From: Vreelandella maris
GTDB taxonomy: Bacteria; Pseudomonadota; Gammaproteobacteria; Pseudomonadales; Halomonadaceae
Direction: 5' to 3'
Length of the DNA: 64,000 bases
NCBI RefSeq assembly: GCF_013371085.1
Contig: NZ_JABWCV010000002.1
Span: 213,887-277,886, forward strand
Shown here: positions 56,921-64,000 of the stretch, one piece after another
Layout: the number at the start of each line of letters is the position of its first letter
Position numbering within the stretch: position 1 is the first letter of the stretch
Notes under the pieces: model-generated
The model's database searches: none
The model's input: only the letters and a program-made list of their open reading frames with translations
What the model was told of the DNA's origin: nothing
Position numbers and translations under genes: made by a program

Positions 56921-57583
56921 TCACTTTTCCACCAAGTGAGCGTTAGTACTCGCCTGAGTGATTCCGCAGCCTTTTAGGATAACGTGCTCAAGAAAGGCTG
57001 AAATTGATTCAATATCCTCTTCAGTTAATGCATCTCGGCCTAGAATACCGCTTACCTGAGCGCTATATTCAGTGTAGTGCTGGGTAGCAGACCAAATTAA
57101 GAAGATTAGCCACTTGGGGTCGACGGCGTCCATTTTACCTTGCGCAGACCACTGTTGAATGATCGCGGCACGAGAAGCCACCCACTCACGCAGTTCACCG
57201 GCCAGATAGTCACTCAAGAAGGGAGCGCCTGCTAAAATTTCCGCTGCAAATAGTTTTGAGCCTTCGGGATAGCGCTGACCAAGCACCATTTTGGCGCGGA
57301 TAAAATCACTCAGCACAGTCGCCGGATCGCTCTCCGGGGTAATATCTTCAAGCACCTTGTTCCAGCGATGCATCATGCGGTTAAGCAGTCGGACATAAAG
57401 CGCCTGCTTACTTCCCATGTAGTACAAAATATTAGCTTTGGGGAGACCGGCCCGATCAGCGATCATTTGCAAGCTCGCTCCGCGGTAACCGTGCTGAGAA
57501 AACACTTCCTCAGCAGCCATCAGAATATTTGTCTCAACTTTTTCACGGCTGGGGCTTTCATGAGTGACGGATACAGCGGTCAT
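56921..57583 (-). CDS. TetR-family regulator, RutR-like, divergent from xdh genes
   Basis: A 220-residue regulator. N-terminal HTH: ILMAAEEVFSQHGYRGASLQ, MIADRAGLPKANILYYMGSK (about residues 19-60). The C-terminal domain (FAAEILAGAPFLSDYLAGEL, KWLIFLIWSATQHYTEYSAQ) resembles that of RutR (YcdC), the uracil- and thymine-sensing regulator. Divergent from xdhA, with a perfect palindrome TGACCGATCGGTCA between them. A purine-derived ligand is a fair guess. Confidence 0.88.
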   Translation of the reverse strand: MTAVSVTHESPSREKVETNILMAAEEVFSQHGYRGASLQMIADRAGLPKANILYYMGSKQALYVRLLNRMMHRWNKVLEDITPESDPATVLSDFIRAKMVLGQRYPEGSKLFAAEILAGAPFLSDYLAGELREWVASRAAIIQQWSAQGKMDAVDPKWLIFLIWSATQHYTEYSAQVSGILGRDALTEEDIESISAFLEHVILKGCGITQASTNAHLVEK

Positions 57584-57719
57584 TTACAGTGTCCCTTAAT
57601 AAGCGTCGGAGGGTAGGCTTATTGCCCCAAACAGAGGCATTTCGCACAAGCTTGCCCCACTCCCGTGCAGCGATCAAATACTTGCAAGGCAGACCATTTT
57701 GTCTCAAGCTCAACTTATA

Positions 57720-57735
57720 TTGACCGATCGGTCAG
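57720..57735. promoter_or_regulatory. candidate TetR/RutR-like operator
   Basis: TGACCGATCGGTCA at 57721-57734 is a perfect 14-bp palindrome; with the flanking bases it reads TTGACC-GATC-GGTCAG, near the known RutR consensus TTGACCA-NN-TGGTCAA. It lies next to an AT-rich TTATAT (-10-like) and 38 bases ahead of the xdhA ATG. Assignment to the adjoining TetR protein is inference. Confidence 0.6.
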
Positions 57736-57772
57736 CACAATCCCGGTCTATACAACAACAGTGGAGTTTGGC

Positions 57773-59230
57773 ATGGCAACGATTGCGTTCCTGCTCAATG
57801 GTGCCCCCCACCAGTGTGAGGTTTCACCGAATACGAGCATTTTAACCTTATTACGCGAGCATTTGGCGTTAACAGGCACCAAAGAGGGCTGCGCATCGGG
57901 TGACTGCGGTGCTTGTACCGTAGCCATTGGCGAGCAAAACGCTGACACCCACACGTTTACCAGTGCCAACGCCTGCATCACACCAGCTCATCAACTTCAG
58001 GGTAGGCATTTAGTCACCATTGAAGGGCTAGCTAAAGAAGGACGTCTGCACCCAGCCCAGGAAGCGATGATCGAATGCCATGGAAGCCAGTGTGGTTTTT
58101 GCACGCCGGGTATTGTTATGTCGCTTTTCACACTGCATAACGACCTTACCCAGCGGCCTGCTCCGCTAACCCCAGAACGCCTAGAAGCAGCCCTGGGTGG
58201 CAACTTGTGCCGTTGCACGGGCTATCGCCCTATCCGGGATGCTGCGCTGCGAATGAATGATATGCCCTATGAGCGCCCCCAATGGCAAGACGCGGCGCTA
58301 TCAACGTCAGAAAATGATGCTGAAATAACAGACCCTACAGCGAAAACACCTTTTTTTGCCCAGCCCCTCTCCTTGGCAGCCCTAACACGGCTGCGCCAAG
58401 AAGCCCCTCAAGCACGCTTGGTGGCAGGAGGCACAGACCTTTGGTTGGAAAGCACTCAGCGCTTGGCTTCGCTTGATCAGTTGATCGATGTTTCTCGCGT
58501 TGCCGAGCTGTTAACAGTAGAAGCGACAACGTTTGAAGGACAACCTGGCTGGTGGATTGGCGCCGGGGTCACCTATACTCAGCTTGAACCACTGTTTGAA
58601 GAGCACTTCCCCGCCTTTGCTCACCTGCTGCACCGATTGGGCTCTCAGCAGATCCGGAACCGGGGAACGCTAGGTGGCAATATTGCCAATGCTTCTCCTA
58701 TTGGCGATACGCCACCCGTGCTACTTGCCTTAGGGGCCCGGGTAGAACTTGCCAGCGTAAAAGGTAGCCGTTGCTTAGCGCTGGAAAACTTCTTTTTGGA
58801 TTATAAACAGACCGCTATGGCGGCCGATGAGGTCGTTTCACGAATTTTTATTCCCCAGGCAATTGAACGCAGCCAGCTGCGCGTCTGGAAACTTTCCAAG
58901 CGCCGGGAAGACGATATTTCTGCAGTGCTCGGCGCTTTTAGCTACCGCATTGAGCAAGGTGTCTTGCACGATGTACGAATCGCTTTTGGCGGCATGGCGG
59001 CCACTCCCAAGCGCGCGCAAGCAGCGGAAGCAACACTGGAAGGTAGCGCCATTACTGCAGACGCTTTTCGCGCCGCTCAGCGGTCACTCGATGAGGACTT
59101 CCAACCCATGAGTGATGTGCGTGGCAGTCAGCATTATCGCCAGCAAGCCGCCAAAAACCTGTTTGAACGCCTCTATCTTTCTCTTTCAGCGCCCGACCGC
59201 GAGGTGATGCTCCATGCGTACGCTCACTAA
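57773..59230 (+). CDS. xdhA: xanthine dehydrogenase small subunit (2Fe-2S and FAD)
   Basis: A 485-residue protein. First 2Fe-2S domain with KEGCASGDCGACTVAIG, second with CHGSQCGFCTPGIVMSL and GGNLCRCTGYRPIRDAAL (all eight Cys present), then the FAD domain with LVAGGTDLWLE and QQIRNRGTLGGNIANASPIG. It carries electrons from the molybdenum subunit to NAD. The frame extends to 57665, but ATG 57773 with GGAG is the family start. Overlaps xdhB by 17 bases. Confidence 0.95.
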   Translation: MATIAFLLNGAPHQCEVSPNTSILTLLREHLALTGTKEGCASGDCGACTVAIGEQNADTHTFTSANACITPAHQLQGRHLVTIEGLAKEGRLHPAQEAMIECHGSQCGFCTPGIVMSLFTLHNDLTQRPAPLTPERLEAALGGNLCRCTGYRPIRDAALRMNDMPYERPQWQDAALSTSENDAEITDPTAKTPFFAQPLSLAALTRLRQEAPQARLVAGGTDLWLESTQRLASLDQLIDVSRVAELLTVEATTFEGQPGWWIGAGVTYTQLEPLFEEHFPAFAHLLHRLGSQQIRNRGTLGGNIANASPIGDTPPVLLALGARVELASVKGSRCLALENFFLDYKQTAMAADEVVSRIFIPQAIERSQLRVWKLSKRREDDISAVLGAFSYRIEQGVLHDVRIAFGGMAATPKRAQAAEATLEGSAITADAFRAAQRSLDEDFQPMSDVRGSQHYRQQAAKNLFERLYLSLSAPDREVMLHAYAH

Positions 59231-61637
59231 ACTGGACGGCGACAGCAGCCGTGCCCGCCGTGATTTACATGATCATATCCAGGGGTCTGGCCCTTTGGCA
59301 CGACATACGGTCGATAGCACTGGTCGGCGTCAAGCAGGTAGCTCAAGCTTTCACGAGAGCGCCAAAAAACACGTTACCGGCAAAGCCGCTTATATTGATG
59401 ATTTGGTACTGCCTGCCGACGTCCTGCATGTTGCGCTAGGCCTATCGCCCATTGCACACGGCACCTTAACGCAGCTTGATCTCAGCAGAGTGAAAGAGGC
59501 GCCTGGTGTGGTCGACGTGATTACCTTTCATGAGGTACCGGGGCATACCGATATCGGCCCTGTTTTTCCGGGCGATCCTATTTTTGTCGACCAGGAGATC
59601 AGCTACGCAGGCCAATGCCTCTTCGCCGTTGCAGCAACCTCACTGCAAGCTGCACGCCGCGCTGTCAAGTTGGCCGCTGTCAGTATTGACGAGCAGCCCG
59701 CCAGCTTAGACCCGGTGGCTGCGACCGAGCGCGAAGAATTTGTGCGCCCTACACATGTACAGACACGTGGTAATTGGCAACAGGCGCTTGATCAAGCGGA
59801 ACAGATAATAGAGGGAGAGCTATTCGTCGGTGGTCAAGAGCACTTCTACCTGGAAGGCCAGGCGTGCGTGGTTCATCCCACCGAAGATGAAGGCGTTATT
59901 GTCCATACTTCCAACCAACACCCCAGCGAAACCCAGAAGCTGGTGGCGGAGGTGCTTGATATTCCCTTTCATGCGGTGACGGTAGAAGTACGGCGAATGG
60001 GCGGTGGCTTTGGGGGTAAAGAGACGCAGGCTTCTCCCTGGGCATGCATCGCTGCCTTTATTGCCCGCCGCACGGGTAAAACGGTTCGACTCCGCTTACC
60101 TCGCAGCGAAGATATGCGCGCAACAGGCAAACGTCATCCTTTTCATAATCGCTATCGGTTAGCTATTGACTCTAAGGGCGTGCTTCAAGGTGGCGAGATC
60201 ACCGTGATCGGTGATTGTGGTTATTCGCCTGACCTTTCCGATGCCATCGTTGATCGCGCTATGTTTCACGCCGACAATGCCTACTCGTTAGGCGAAGCGC
60301 AGGTCACGGGTCATCGTGCAAAAACGCATACCGCGTCCAATACAGCTTTTCGGGGCTTCGGTGGCCCTCAGGGAATGATGATTATCGAAGCGGCCATGGA
60401 CGATATTGCCCGCAAGATTGGTGAAGACCCGCTGACTATTCGTAAGCGCAATTTCTACCGCGATGGTCGCGAGGTTACCCACTATGGCCAGCAGGTCGAT
60501 CAGCGGCAACTACTGCATACACTCGTTGAAACACTTGAAAGCGATAGTGAGTACTGGGCACGCCGCAAAGCGGTGAGCGACTTCAACGCCACTAGCCCTG
60601 TTATTAAGAAAGGGCTGGCACTTACTCCGGTTAAATTTGGCATTTCGTTTACCGCCCAGCATCTTAATCAGGCGGGCGCTCTTCTGCATGTTTACACCGA
60701 CGGCAGCGTGATGATCAATCACGGCGGTACCGAGATGGGCCAAGGGCTACATACTAAAATTTGTCAGGTTGTGGCTCGCGAGTTGGGTCTGGATCTGGAT
60801 AAAGTACGCATTACCGCTACGCGAACCGATAAAGTGCCCAATACCTCACCTACCGCGGCTTCTAGCGGTGCTGACTTGAATGGTATGGCGGCGCGGGATG
60901 CAGCGGGAAAGCTGCGTGAACGTTTATTCGACTTTGCTGCAGAGCATTTCACTGAGGGGTTGGATCGTGAAGGTATGCGCTTAGAGGATGGCATGCTGGT
61001 AGCAGGGATCGGCGAGAGTGAACGCCGAGTTCCTTGGGGTGAATTGGTACAAACAGCCTATATCAATCGCGTTTCGCTATCGGAAAAAGGCTTCTACGCC
61101 ACACCGCTCATTCACTATGATCGCTCAATCGGTCAAGGGCGCCCCTTTTATTACTACGCTTTTGGCGCGGCAGTGGCTGAAGTGAGCGTGGACACCTTAA
61201 GCGGCGAGTATTTAGTAGACCGCGTCGACATTTTGCACGATGTGGGTGACTCACTAAATCCAGCCATTGATATTGGCCAAGTAGAAGGTGGCTTCATTCA
61301 GGGTATGGGCTGGTTAACCAGTGAAGAACTTAAATGGAACGATAAAGGCGCCCTGGTCAGTGATGGTCCAGCGACCTATAAAATACCCACCTATGGTGAT
61401 TTGCCCCCTACTTTCAACGTCGCACTACTGGAGGGTCACCCCAACTCCATGGCGAGCCTCTATCGCTCCAAAGCGGTCGGCGAACCTCCGTTTATGTTAG
61501 GTATCAGCGTGTGGTCGGCGCTAAGGGATGCGCTATCTAGTCTAACCAACTATACAGACTCCCCCCACTTAGATACGCCTGCTACCCCTGAGCGGGTTAT
61601 GCTGGCAGCCAATGCTATCAGGGAGAAAGCGCTGTGA
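59214..61637 (+). CDS. xdhB: xanthine dehydrogenase molybdopterin-binding subunit
   Basis: An 807-residue molybdenum subunit. N-terminal alpha/beta hammerhead (HVTGKAAYIDDLVLPADVLH), then VRRMGGGFGGKETQASPWA (Moco-binding), NTAFRGFGGPQGMMIIEAAM (with the substrate-orienting Arg), HGGTEMGQGLHTKICQ and the active-site Glu in SKAVGEPPFMLGISVWSALR. It hydroxylates hypoxanthine and xanthine to urate. Between xdhA and xdhC with overlaps on both sides. Confidence 0.96.
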   Translation: MRTLTKLDGDSSRARRDLHDHIQGSGPLARHTVDSTGRRQAGSSSFHESAKKHVTGKAAYIDDLVLPADVLHVALGLSPIAHGTLTQLDLSRVKEAPGVVDVITFHEVPGHTDIGPVFPGDPIFVDQEISYAGQCLFAVAATSLQAARRAVKLAAVSIDEQPASLDPVAATEREEFVRPTHVQTRGNWQQALDQAEQIIEGELFVGGQEHFYLEGQACVVHPTEDEGVIVHTSNQHPSETQKLVAEVLDIPFHAVTVEVRRMGGGFGGKETQASPWACIAAFIARRTGKTVRLRLPRSEDMRATGKRHPFHNRYRLAIDSKGVLQGGEITVIGDCGYSPDLSDAIVDRAMFHADNAYSLGEAQVTGHRAKTHTASNTAFRGFGGPQGMMIIEAAMDDIARKIGEDPLTIRKRNFYRDGREVTHYGQQVDQRQLLHTLVETLESDSEYWARRKAVSDFNATSPVIKKGLALTPVKFGISFTAQHLNQAGALLHVYTDGSVMINHGGTEMGQGLHTKICQVVARELGLDLDKVRITATRTDKVPNTSPTAASSGADLNGMAARDAAGKLRERLFDFAAEHFTEGLDREGMRLEDGMLVAGIGESERRVPWGELVQTAYINRVSLSEKGFYATPLIHYDRSIGQGRPFYYYAFGAAVAEVSVDTLSGEYLVDRVDILHDVGDSLNPAIDIGQVEGGFIQGMGWLTSEELKWNDKGALVSDGPATYKIPTYGDLPPTFNVALLEGHPNSMASLYRSKAVGEPPFMLGISVWSALRDALSSLTNYTDSPHLDTPATPERVMLAANAIREKAL

Positions 61638-62509
61638 GTGATACGCTGGCTTCTGATTCCTGGCATGCAGCGCTGCACCGCTTACAGCGCGACGGCACGC
61701 CGCATGTTTTAGCCACACAGGTGACGAGTGCTGGCTCTACACCCCGCGAGCCTGGTGCGCGTATGGTCATCACCGCCGACGCTATCTTCGATACACTAGG
61801 GGGCGGTACGTTTGAGTGGCAAACTATTGCCGCAGCACGATCACGCTTAGCAGAGCAGCGCTATGGACTAAGCTTAGAAGCTTTCTCTTTGGGTGGACGA
61901 AGCGGACAGTGCTGCGGCGGCTTTGTGAATATATTGCTGGAGGCTTTTCCTGGCGCGGAATCGCACCTGGCAATATTTGGTGCAGGTCATGTGGGCCAGG
62001 AAATTGTAAAGCTAAGCGCCCCGCTCCCTTGGCAGTTGCATTGGTACGACAGCCGTCGTGATGCGTTTGCCGGACACTATCAGCAACAGCCGCGACTGAG
62101 TTGCTACCCCCATCAAGATGCACAGCAAAGTGTTGCCGCCTTGCCTGAAGATACCCATGCGCTGGTATTAACACACAACCATGACGAAGACTATGCCCTA
62201 GTCGCCGCGCTGATCGAGCGCGATGACGTAGCGTCGATTGGACTGATTGGCTCTGACAGCAAATGGGCAAGCTTTGAAGGACGCCTTAAGCGCGATGGTT
62301 ACTCTTCCGAACAAATTTTGCGCGTGCGAAGCCCCATCGGACACGTTCACGCCACTAAACTGAGTAATAAAACGCCCTACGCCATTGCGCTAACGGTGGT
62401 GACTGAACTGCTTTGGCTAACCGACACGCCCTCTTCTCAAGAAAACCGCGGTCTGGACTCCCAGGCACTTCGAACGCTAATGACCGACTCCCCGACAATC
62501 ACGAGTTAA
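61634..62509 (+). CDS. xdhC: xanthine dehydrogenase accessory protein XdhC
   Basis: A 291-residue XdhC. N-terminal XdhC/CoxI domain (VTSAGSTPREPGARMVITAD, and GGRSGQCCGGFVNILLEAF with the paired Cys), and a C-terminal Rossmann-like domain with LAIFGAGHVGQEIVKL. It binds and sulfurates the molybdenum cofactor before insertion into XdhB. Starts at a GTG overlapping the xdhB stop (GTGA), with GGGAG upstream. Confidence 0.94.
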   Translation: MSDTLASDSWHAALHRLQRDGTPHVLATQVTSAGSTPREPGARMVITADAIFDTLGGGTFEWQTIAAARSRLAEQRYGLSLEAFSLGGRSGQCCGGFVNILLEAFPGAESHLAIFGAGHVGQEIVKLSAPLPWQLHWYDSRRDAFAGHYQQQPRLSCYPHQDAQQSVAALPEDTHALVLTHNHDEDYALVAALIERDDVASIGLIGSDSKWASFEGRLKRDGYSSEQILRVRSPIGHVHATKLSNKTPYAIALTVVTELLWLTDTPSSQENRGLDSQALRTLMTDSPTITS

Positions 62510-62510
62510 T

Positions 62511-63824
62511 ATGAATTCTTCTACCAATACGTTTATTCGTGCCGAATTGATAAGTTTTGCCCGCAACCCTGGTGATGGCGATACGCCCGAACCGGGCAGT
62601 TTAGAGCATTACGGCGACGGATTACTTTGGTTGAAAGGCCAGCATATTCATGCCGTCGGCCATTTCTCCGAACTCTCACCTTCACTACCTAAAGGTGCTG
62701 ACGTTCTCGATTATCGCGACAAACTGATTATGCCGGGCTTTATTGATACCCATGTGCACTATGTCCAGTTGGATATCATGGCTTCATACGGGCGTCAGCT
62801 GCTTGACTGGTTGAACGACTATACCTTTCCTGAAGAGTGCCGTTTTGCCAATCATGCCCATGCTGAAGCGCTATCAAATGCATTTTTAGATGAAATGTTG
62901 CGAGCAGGTACCACCACCGCTCAAGTGTTTGGCTCTAGCCATCCTGGCTCCATGGATGCCTTCTTCTCTGCTTGTCATAAACGGCATTTGCGCATGCTGG
63001 CTGGCAAGGTATTAATGGATCGTAACGCGCCAGAGGCGCTGCTGGATGGAGCGACGGGCATTGCCGATAGTGAACGACTTATTGAAGATTGGCACGGCAA
63101 GAGCCGACTAGGTTACAGCGTAACACCGCGTTTTGCGCCTACATCGACCAAAACGCAAATGGACGCCGCTGGCGCTCTTCTCCGCAATGATCCTAGCCTT
63201 TGGCTACAGACACATTTGGCTGAAAACAGCGGTGAACTGGATTGGGTAGCCGAATTATTTCCCGGTAGCCGTGACTATTTATCAGTTTACGAAGAAGCAG
63301 GCCTCGTCGGCCCTCGCAGCACCTTCGCGCATGGCATCCACCTTGATAACGGTATGCGTAAGCGCTTGGCGGACCGAGGTGCCAACATTGCCTTTTGTCC
63401 CAGCTCCAATCTCTTCCTAGGCAGTGGGTTATTTGACCGTGAAGCTGCTAAACAGGCGGGTATGGCATTTACTTTTGCCAGTGATATCGGCGCAGGCACC
63501 GATTTGTCAGGGTTTGGAACGCTGAAAGCCGCTTATCAAGTGGGTCAGCTAGGAGGGCAACCCCTTACCGCATGGCAAGGTTTCTATGGTTTAACCATGG
63601 GTAATGCAAAGGCGCTATCTCTGGATGACCATATTGGCCAGCTTGCTCCTTCTTTAGAGGCTGATTTTGTCGTGATTGACCCTCAGTCGACAACACTGCT
63701 AGCAAGACGCATCAGCCGCTGCACAACCCTTGGCGAGCGCCTGTTTGCCCTAATGATGCTGGCCGATGACCGCTCCATTTATGAAACTTGGGCAGGCGGT
63801 ACCTGCCAACACCGCCGAGATTAA
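62511..63824 (+). CDS. guaD: guanine deaminase
   Basis: A 437-residue amidohydrolase. Metal-binding HxH in MPGFIDTHVHYVQLDIMASY, then LDWLNDYTFPEECRFA, LQTHLAENSGEL (His), FAHGIHLDN (His) and FASDIGAGTDLSGF (Asp), in the order of guanine deaminases. It makes xanthine from guanine for XdhAB. It starts one base after the xdhC stop, the last gene of the operon. Confidence 0.95.
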   Translation: MNSSTNTFIRAELISFARNPGDGDTPEPGSLEHYGDGLLWLKGQHIHAVGHFSELSPSLPKGADVLDYRDKLIMPGFIDTHVHYVQLDIMASYGRQLLDWLNDYTFPEECRFANHAHAEALSNAFLDEMLRAGTTTAQVFGSSHPGSMDAFFSACHKRHLRMLAGKVLMDRNAPEALLDGATGIADSERLIEDWHGKSRLGYSVTPRFAPTSTKTQMDAAGALLRNDPSLWLQTHLAENSGELDWVAELFPGSRDYLSVYEEAGLVGPRSTFAHGIHLDNGMRKRLADRGANIAFCPSSNLFLGSGLFDREAAKQAGMAFTFASDIGAGTDLSGFGTLKAAYQVGQLGGQPLTAWQGFYGLTMGNAKALSLDDHIGQLAPSLEADFVVIDPQSTTLLARRISRCTTLGERLFALMMLADDRSIYETWAGGTCQHRRD

Positions 63825-63835
63825 ACATACATAAA

Positions 63836-63855
63836 CCCAGCCACGACTGGCTGGG
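63836..63855 (+). terminator. terminator after guaD
   Basis: CCCAGCCA/TGGCTGGG stem (8 bp) with a CGAC loop, 11 bases after the guaD stop, followed by GTCTTATAT. The T-run is weak. Confidence 0.6.
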
Positions 63856-63885
63856 GTCTTATATGCCTTATTTTCTTTGACGCAC

Positions 63886-63913
63886 ACAAAAAACCCAGCC
63901 GGGTGGCTGGGTT
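63886..63913 (-). terminator. terminator of the rRNA operon
   Basis: AACCCAGCC/GGCTGGGTT stem (9 bp) with a GGGT loop, followed on the minus strand by six T. It lies just past the 5S rRNA end. Confidence 0.85.
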
Positions 63914-63926
63914 CTTCGTGGTATAG

Positions 63927-64000
63927 GTGCCTGACGATGACCTACTCTCGCATGGGGAGACCCCACACTACCATCGGCGCTAAGCGGTTTCACTGCTGAG
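63927..64000 (-). rRNA. rrf: 5S ribosomal RNA, 3' part (truncated by window end)
   Basis: On the minus strand the sequence contains GCGCCGATGGTAGTGTGGGG and TCTCCCCATGCGAGAGTAGG, which are the conserved 3' half of bacterial 5S rRNA, ending near GTCAGGCAC. About 74 of roughly 116 bases are in the window; the 5' part, and presumably 23S and 16S, lie to the right. The 3' end is estimated to within a few bases. Confidence 0.95.

Overview
The window looks like a chromosomal segment of a moderately GC-rich gammaproteobacterium, most likely a member of the Halomonadaceae (Halomonas or a close relative). This is inferred from gene content and order: tig-clpP-clpX-lon-hupB-ppiD; thrS-infC-rpmI-rplT-pheS-pheT-ihfA; a Pseudomonas-like coxB-coxA-ctaG-coxC cluster with SURF1, ctaA and cyoE; and a yehZYXW-type betaine transporter. 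No phage, insertion sequence, CRISPR array or plasmid feature was seen. Nearly every gene belongs to a known family.

Layout. 0-12.6 kb is a fatty-acid or aromatic-acid beta-oxidation region: the tail of an acyl-CoA dehydrogenase, an enoyl-CoA hydratase, a nitronate monooxygenase, etfBA, a minus-strand operon (acyl-CoA dehydrogenase, acyl-CoA synthetase, hotdog thioesterase, unknown membrane protein), and a plus-strand 3-hydroxyacyl-CoA dehydrogenase, thiolase and IclR regulator. 12.6-18 kb holds bkdA1-bkdA2-bkdB (branched-chain 2-oxoacid dehydrogenase) followed closely by a Ser/Thr-kinase-like gene. 18-22 kb is the four-gene ABC transporter. 22-26.6 kb holds cysS, glnS, ppiB and lpxH. 26.6-35.1 kb is the protein quality-control block. 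35.4-36.6 kb holds a flavodoxin and two small membrane proteins. 36.7-43.9 kb is the translation block. 44.1-45.8 kb holds an OmpA-type lipoprotein and a DUF2489-type protein. 45.9-54.0 kb is the aa3-type cytochrome c oxidase and heme A cluster. 54.2-56.9 kb holds a small lipoprotein and hrpB. 56.9-63.8 kb is a purine catabolism locus (TetR regulator, xdhA-xdhB-xdhC, guaD). The window ends inside a minus-strand 5S rRNA gene.

How genes work together: ETF accepts electrons from the acyl-CoA dehydrogenases; the bkd complex feeds branched-chain acyl-CoAs into the same beta-oxidation; xdhABC and guaD convert guanine and hypoxanthine through xanthine towards urate, probably under the divergent TetR protein, for which a 14-bp perfect palindromic operator candidate is visible. 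The cox genes encode the oxidase subunits, their copper and heme delivery factors, and several small membrane proteins.

The items most worth a second look are: a 97-bp structured palindromic element downstream of etfA (two CATCCATG-core hairpins inside a 24-bp imperfect stem); a Sco-like protein in the cox cluster that keeps only the CxxxC pair; the small DUF2909-type gene antisense inside the cox operon with its start abutting that of SURF1; the kinase gene next to bkd; and a non-AUG (AUC) start for infC.
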